Under the pieces are notes generated by a model that worked only from the letters and a program-made list of their open reading frames with translations, was not told the origin of the DNA and did no database searches. A program made the position numbers and the translations under genes. DNA of 16,153 bases from an uncultured bacterium. GTDB lineage: Bacteria; Patescibacteriota; Minisyncoccia; Phycocordibacterales; UBA9973. The stretch is taken from assembly GCA_903862375.1 (NCBI GenBank), contig CAIOXR010000083.1:1-16153 (forward strand), given 5' to 3'. Position 1 is the first letter of the stretch; every line of letters starts with the position of its first letter. Shown piece after piece: positions 13,445-16,153 of the stretch.

Positions 13445-13470
13445 AAAAATAAGGTTTTACCCTTATTTTT
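13445..13470 (+). promoter_or_regulatory. Leader hairpin before rpmJ
   Basis: AAAAATAAGG (13445-13454) pairs without mismatch with CCTTATTTTT (13461-13470) around TTTTAC. The 3' arm supplies five T, followed by CTTTC. It could terminate infA transcripts, act as an attenuator for the operon below, or serve as a binding site for an operon-encoded ribosomal protein. Confidence 0.6.
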
Positions 13471-13492
13471 CTTTCACCTTAGAATATTAAAT

Positions 13493-13603
13493 ATGAAAAT
13501 TAAATCAGCGGTTAAAAAAATTTGTGCAAAGTGTAAAATGGTAAAACGGGAAGGTCATCTCCGTGTTATTTGTTCTAATCCTAAACATAAACAAAAACAA
13601 TAA
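13493..13603 (+). CDS. rpmJ: Ribosomal protein L36 (bL36)
   Basis: 36 aa, from MKIKSAVKKICAKCKMVKR to VICSNPKHKQKQ. L36 is the smallest large-subunit protein and folds round one zinc ion. The ligands of the zinc form are all present: C11, C14, C27 and H32. It sits in the usual place between infA and rpsM. There is no Shine-Dalgarno sequence before the ATG (AATATTAAAT). A longer frame in another phase crosses this gene but belongs to the extended reading frame of rpsM. Confidence 0.95.
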   Translation: MKIKSAVKKICAKCKMVKREGHLRVICSNPKHKQKQ

Positions 13604-13613
13604 TTATATATAT

Positions 13614-13994
13614 ATGAGAATTCTTGGAATAACAATACCTAATAATAAGCATTTAGATGTCGGACTTACAGCTCTATACGGGATAGGTATATCTCGTGCT
13701 CGTAAAATATTAAAAGAAGTGAATATCGATGGATCTATCAAAGCAGATACATTAACTGTAGATCAAGAAAATGCTATCCGTAAAGTTATAGAGACTATGT
13801 CTATAGAGGGTTCATTAAAACGTGAAATATCATCAAATATTAAACGACTAAAAGATATTAAATCATACAGAGGTGTAAGACATATGAGAAGATTACCAGT
13901 AAATGGTCAACGTACAAAAACAAACTCAAGAACAATTCGTGGTAATGTACGTAAGACTATGGCATCAGGTCGCCGAAAGGAAAGTAAAACATAA
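13614..13994 (+). CDS. rpsM: Ribosomal protein S13 (uS13)
   Basis: 126 aa, head protein of the small subunit that contacts the A- and P-site tRNAs and the 50S bridge. It begins MRILGITIPNNKHLDVGLTA, followed by the H2TH motif LYGIGISRARKIL, the helical middle, and the basic tail with YRGVRHMRRLPVNGQRTKTN, the strongest signature of the family. The frame stays open upstream to an ATG at 13563, but that stretch overlaps rpmJ and encodes nothing S13-like, so the ATG at 13614, 10 bases after the rpmJ stop, is the true start. Confidence 0.96.
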   Translation: MRILGITIPNNKHLDVGLTALYGIGISRARKILKEVNIDGSIKADTLTVDQENAIRKVIETMSIEGSLKREISSNIKRLKDIKSYRGVRHMRRLPVNGQRTKTNSRTIRGNVRKTMASGRRKESKT

Positions 13995-14027
13995 TTACTA
14001 GAACTGGTTATAGAAATAATATATCAT

Positions 14028-14474
14028 ATGGGAAAAATAAAAATTACAAATAAAGAAGATGATAAGGTAGAGATAGTTGCTCCTACTGGAATTGCACCAA
14101 AATCAGGTGTGAAAGTTCCTAAAAAGAAAATTGTTGCTGGAACTTTACACGTTGAGGCTACTTTTAATAATACAAAAGTAGTTCTTTCTGATAAAGAAGG
14201 TAATACATTATTTTGGACTTCAGCTGGTTCACTAGGTTTCAAAGGTGCAAAGAAGGGCACACCATTTGCTGCATCAAAAGCAGGATCAGTTATTGGTGAA
14301 AAAGCAAAAGCTCTTGGCATTAAAGAAGTAGATGTAAAAGTTAAAGGTGTTGGAAGCGGACGTGAGCCTACTATACGTGCATTTATGGCTTATGATATTG
14401 AAATTTCTGGAGTTAAAGATTTGACACCAGTACCTCACAACGGTCCGAAACCTAAAAAACCACGTAGAGTCTAA
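14028..14474 (+). CDS. rpsK: Ribosomal protein S11 (uS11)
   Basis: 148 aa, about 20 longer than E. coli S11 (129) because of an N-terminal stretch (about residues 1-34, KITNKEDDKVEIVAPTG and a lysine patch). The conserved core starts near AGTLHVEATFNNTKVVLSD and continues with WTSAGSLGFKGAKKGTPFAA, VKVKGVGSGREPTIRAF and the C-terminal TPVPHNGPKPKKPRRV. S11 lines the platform of the 30S subunit near the mRNA exit. It is 33 bases after rpsM in the usual order. The N-terminal extension lies close to where a Shine-Dalgarno helix would sit, which may be relevant in a genome without such sites; that link is inference. Confidence 0.96.
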   Translation: MGKIKITNKEDDKVEIVAPTGIAPKSGVKVPKKKIVAGTLHVEATFNNTKVVLSDKEGNTLFWTSAGSLGFKGAKKGTPFAASKAGSVIGEKAKALGIKEVDVKVKGVGSGREPTIRAFMAYDIEISGVKDLTPVPHNGPKPKKPRRV

Positions 14475-14513
14475 TATAATTACGAATTATTAATTAAAAA
14501 TTAAGAATAAAGA

Positions 14514-15122
14514 ATGAAAACTGTTCAAAAATATAAAATTTGTAGAAGACTAGGTCCAGGTGTGTTTGAAAAATGTCAAACCGCTAAATTTGTTGCTTCA
14601 GAAGGACGTCATGCTAAAAATATGAAGAATAAAAAACCTAAGGCTCTTTCAGGTTATGCTCTACAATTTGTAGAGAAGCAGAAGGTACGTTTTATGTATA
14701 ATATAAGTGAAAAGCAATTTTCAAATTATATTAAGGAAGCTGTTGCAACAAAGGGTGGTATAGCTACTGAGATATTATTTGAATTACTTGAAACAAGATT
14801 AGACAACGTAGCTTACAGACTTGGTCTAGCTCATACACGAAGATTGTCTCGCCAAATGGCTTCTCATGGACATTTTGTTGTAAATGGAAAGAAAACTACG
14901 GTTGCATCATTGAGGGTAAAAGTTGGAGATACAATTTCCGTTCGTGAAGGTAGTAAGAAAAGTCCATTATTCGCTGATATGGCCAAAAAGATGAAAGAAT
15001 ATACGGCTCCTAACTGGCTTACATTTAATCTTGAAACAATGACTGGAACAGTTGTTGGTAAACCAAAAAATATTGAGGGTTATCTTGACCTTAACACAGT
15101 GCTTGAATTTTATAGTCGTTAA
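14514..15122 (+). CDS. rpsD: Ribosomal protein S4 (uS4)
   Basis: 202 aa (E. coli 206). S4 is a primary binder of the 16S 5' domain and in many bacteria represses its own operon. The N-terminus KYKICRRLGPGVFEKC carries only two cysteines (C10, C21), so it is not the four-Cys zinc form. Next come SGYALQFVEKQKVRFMYNIS and EKQFSNYIKEA, then the S4 RNA-binding domain LETRLDNVAYRLGLAHTRR, VVNGKKTTVASLRVKVGD, and the C-terminal WLTFNLETMTGTVVGKP. It starts 39 bases after rpsK at ATG 14514 with no Shine-Dalgarno sequence. Confidence 0.96.
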   Translation: MKTVQKYKICRRLGPGVFEKCQTAKFVASEGRHAKNMKNKKPKALSGYALQFVEKQKVRFMYNISEKQFSNYIKEAVATKGGIATEILFELLETRLDNVAYRLGLAHTRRLSRQMASHGHFVVNGKKTTVASLRVKVGDTISVREGSKKSPLFADMAKKMKEYTAPNWLTFNLETMTGTVVGKPKNIEGYLDLNTVLEFYSR

Positions 15123-15157
15123 TATTAGATATGGTTAATTTTAATAAATAATTAATT

Positions 15158-15171
15158 GCGAGTTCACTCGC
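15158..15171 (+). promoter_or_regulatory. Short hairpin just upstream of rpoA
   Basis: GCGAG-TTCA-CTCGC, a perfect 5-bp GC-rich stem that extends by ATT/AAT past a bulged C. It ends 9 bases before the rpoA ATG and has no T tract, so it is unlikely to terminate. It could modulate rpoA initiation or mark an RNA processing site. Confidence 0.45.
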
Positions 15172-15180
15172 CAATATCAT

Positions 15181-16153
15181 ATGTCTGATTTAAATATCAT
15201 ATTACCATCCAAATTATCTATAGTTTCTGAAGTAGACAATAAAGGTGTCTATGAGATAGATGGTCTTTACCCTGGGTATGGTCATACACTAGGTAATTCA
15301 CTTCGTCGTATTATACTCTCTTCTTTAGTAGGTTCAGCTATTACCTCTCTTAAAATTGAGGGTGCTGATCATGAATTTTCAGTTTTGGATGGTGTTAAAG
15401 AAGATGTTATTACCATCTTACTTCATTTAAAGCAAGTTCGTTTTCGTTTACTTACTGATGAACCACAAACTGTTAAACTTATAGTCAAAGGACCAAAAAT
15501 TGTTACTGCTGCTGATATAGAGGTTAGTGGTCAGGTTGAAGTTTTAAATAAGGATTTGTATATAGCTGAAGTTACTTCAAAATCAAACTTAAGTATTGAA
15601 ATGACAGTTGAAAAAGGCTTAGGGTTTGTATCAAAAGATATTCATCAAAAAAATAAAAATGAAGTAGGTACTATATCTGTAGATGCTATATTTACACCAA
15701 TTCGTCGTGTTGCTTACGAAGTTGAAAATATGCGTGTAGGTGACAAAACAAATCATAATCGTTTGCGTATAACGATTGAAACTGACGGCACACTTTCATC
15801 TCGAGAAGCATTAGAACAAGCAATTGTAATAATGGTAGAACAATTACAAGCAATAGTAGGTTTTACTGTTAAGAATAAAGCTGAAATTTTACTTGAGAAA
15901 GAAGAAAAAGTTGATAAGATTCAAAATGATGATAAGGCTGATAGTAACGAGTTCACTGATATTCTTAAAACTCGTATTGATACATTAAATTTTTCTACTC
16001 GTACACTTAATGCTCTAACAGATGCGAATATTCGTACTATTGGAGGAATAGCGAGAAAGAAAAAAGAAGATTTATTGGAAATTGATGGTATTGGAGATAA
16101 AGGGATCCAAGAAATTAAAAAGGTTCTTAGTGAATATAGTATTACACTAAAAT
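15181..16153 (+). CDS. rpoA: RNA polymerase alpha subunit (3' end outside the window)
   Basis: 324 codons are visible and the frame is still open at the window edge. The usual length is about 310-330, so only the last few residues should be missing. The N-terminal domain has GHTLGNSLRRIILSSLVGSA, the alpha signature for dimerisation and beta binding, and later FTPIRRVAYEVENMRVGD and TDGTLSSREALEQA. A Lys/Glu/Asp-rich linker leads to the C-terminal domain from about residue 260 (DTLNFSTRTLNALTDANI, EIDGIGDKGIQEIKKVL). Residues matching the DNA-contacting R265, N268, G296 and K298 of E. coli are retained as R274, N277, G305 and K307, so AT-rich UP elements could be read. ATG 15181 gives the expected MSDLNIILPSKL start. 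No promoter of its own is evident. Confidence 0.96.
   Translation, partial: MSDLNIILPSKLSIVSEVDNKGVYEIDGLYPGYGHTLGNSLRRIILSSLVGSAITSLKIEGADHEFSVLDGVKEDVITILLHLKQVRFRLLTDEPQTVKLIVKGPKIVTAADIEVSGQVEVLNKDLYIAEVTSKSNLSIEMTVEKGLGFVSKDIHQKNKNEVGTISVDAIFTPIRRVAYEVENMRVGDKTNHNRLRITIETDGTLSSREALEQAIVIMVEQLQAIVGFTVKNKAEILLEKEEKVDKIQNDDKADSNEFTDILKTRIDTLNFSTRTLNALTDANIRTIGGIARKKKEDLLEIDGIGDKGIQEIKKVLSEYSITLK

Noticed and set aside
13563..13613. Upstream extension of the rpsM frame to an ATG at 13563
   Set aside because: The stretch overlaps rpmJ and encodes nothing like S13; MRILGI at 13614 is the family N-terminus.
57..16153. Alternative genetic code (UGA as Gly or Trp)
   Set aside because: All genes, including highly conserved ribosomal ones, are full length with no in-frame TGA, and Trp uses TGG. 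The lack of TGA stops alone is not evidence of reassignment.
1..16153. tRNA genes, CRISPR arrays, insertion sequences or phage genes
   Set aside because: I scanned for T-arm-like sequences, regularly spaced repeats and transposase or integrase motifs and saw none.

Overview
The window is 16 kb of very AT-rich DNA, densely packed, with every recognised gene on the + strand. It most resembles a Candidate Phyla Radiation (Patescibacteria, probably Parcubacteria-type) genome. The reasons are the short intergenic gaps, the lack of Shine-Dalgarno sequences, a minimal alanyl-tRNA synthetase, a Cys-rich double zinc-ribbon protein, and hypothetical families I associate with that group. The lineage call rests on memory of family types, not on a search. 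The code is standard: 17 of the 18 complete genes stop at TAA, one at TAG, none at TGA, and no gene is interrupted by an in-frame TGA.

Layout. (1) 57-1088: a sigma-70 region-4-like/HARE-HTH DNA-binding protein, closed by an intrinsic terminator. (2) 1116-4375: an extended -10 promoter, then a 34-aa membrane microprotein, a membrane-anchored protein resembling the N-terminal part of CPR type IV secretion-like ATPases, the lytic transglycosylase MltG, and a class I SAM methyltransferase with an RlmI-like look. (3) 4406-4508: a GC-rich, strongly folded RNA element of no family I recognise, followed by mnmA (tRNA 2-thiouridylase). (4) 5667-8595: a small Cse60-like protein, a 574-aa internally duplicated Cys-rich protein, CutA and an MgtC-family membrane protein, closed by a strong 15-bp terminator. 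(5) 8667-10469: compact alaS. (6) 10550-13141: an FtsA/PilM-like actin-fold ATPase coupled to a bitopic membrane protein with a Baseplate-J-like region. (7) 13169-16153: infA, rpmJ, rpsM, rpsK, rpsD and rpoA, the classical alpha-operon order, with rpoA running off the window end.

How the parts work together. Groups 3, 5 and 7 are translation and transcription machinery. Groups 2 and 6 are envelope genes: wall cleavage, a possible secretion-apparatus module, and an actin-like ATPase with its membrane partner. Several promoters place the transcription start at or within a few bases of the ATG, so leaderless mRNAs look common. The most interesting items are the unassigned structured RNA before mnmA, the ATPase/bitopic-protein pair, the minimal AlaRS, and the leaderless promoter pattern.
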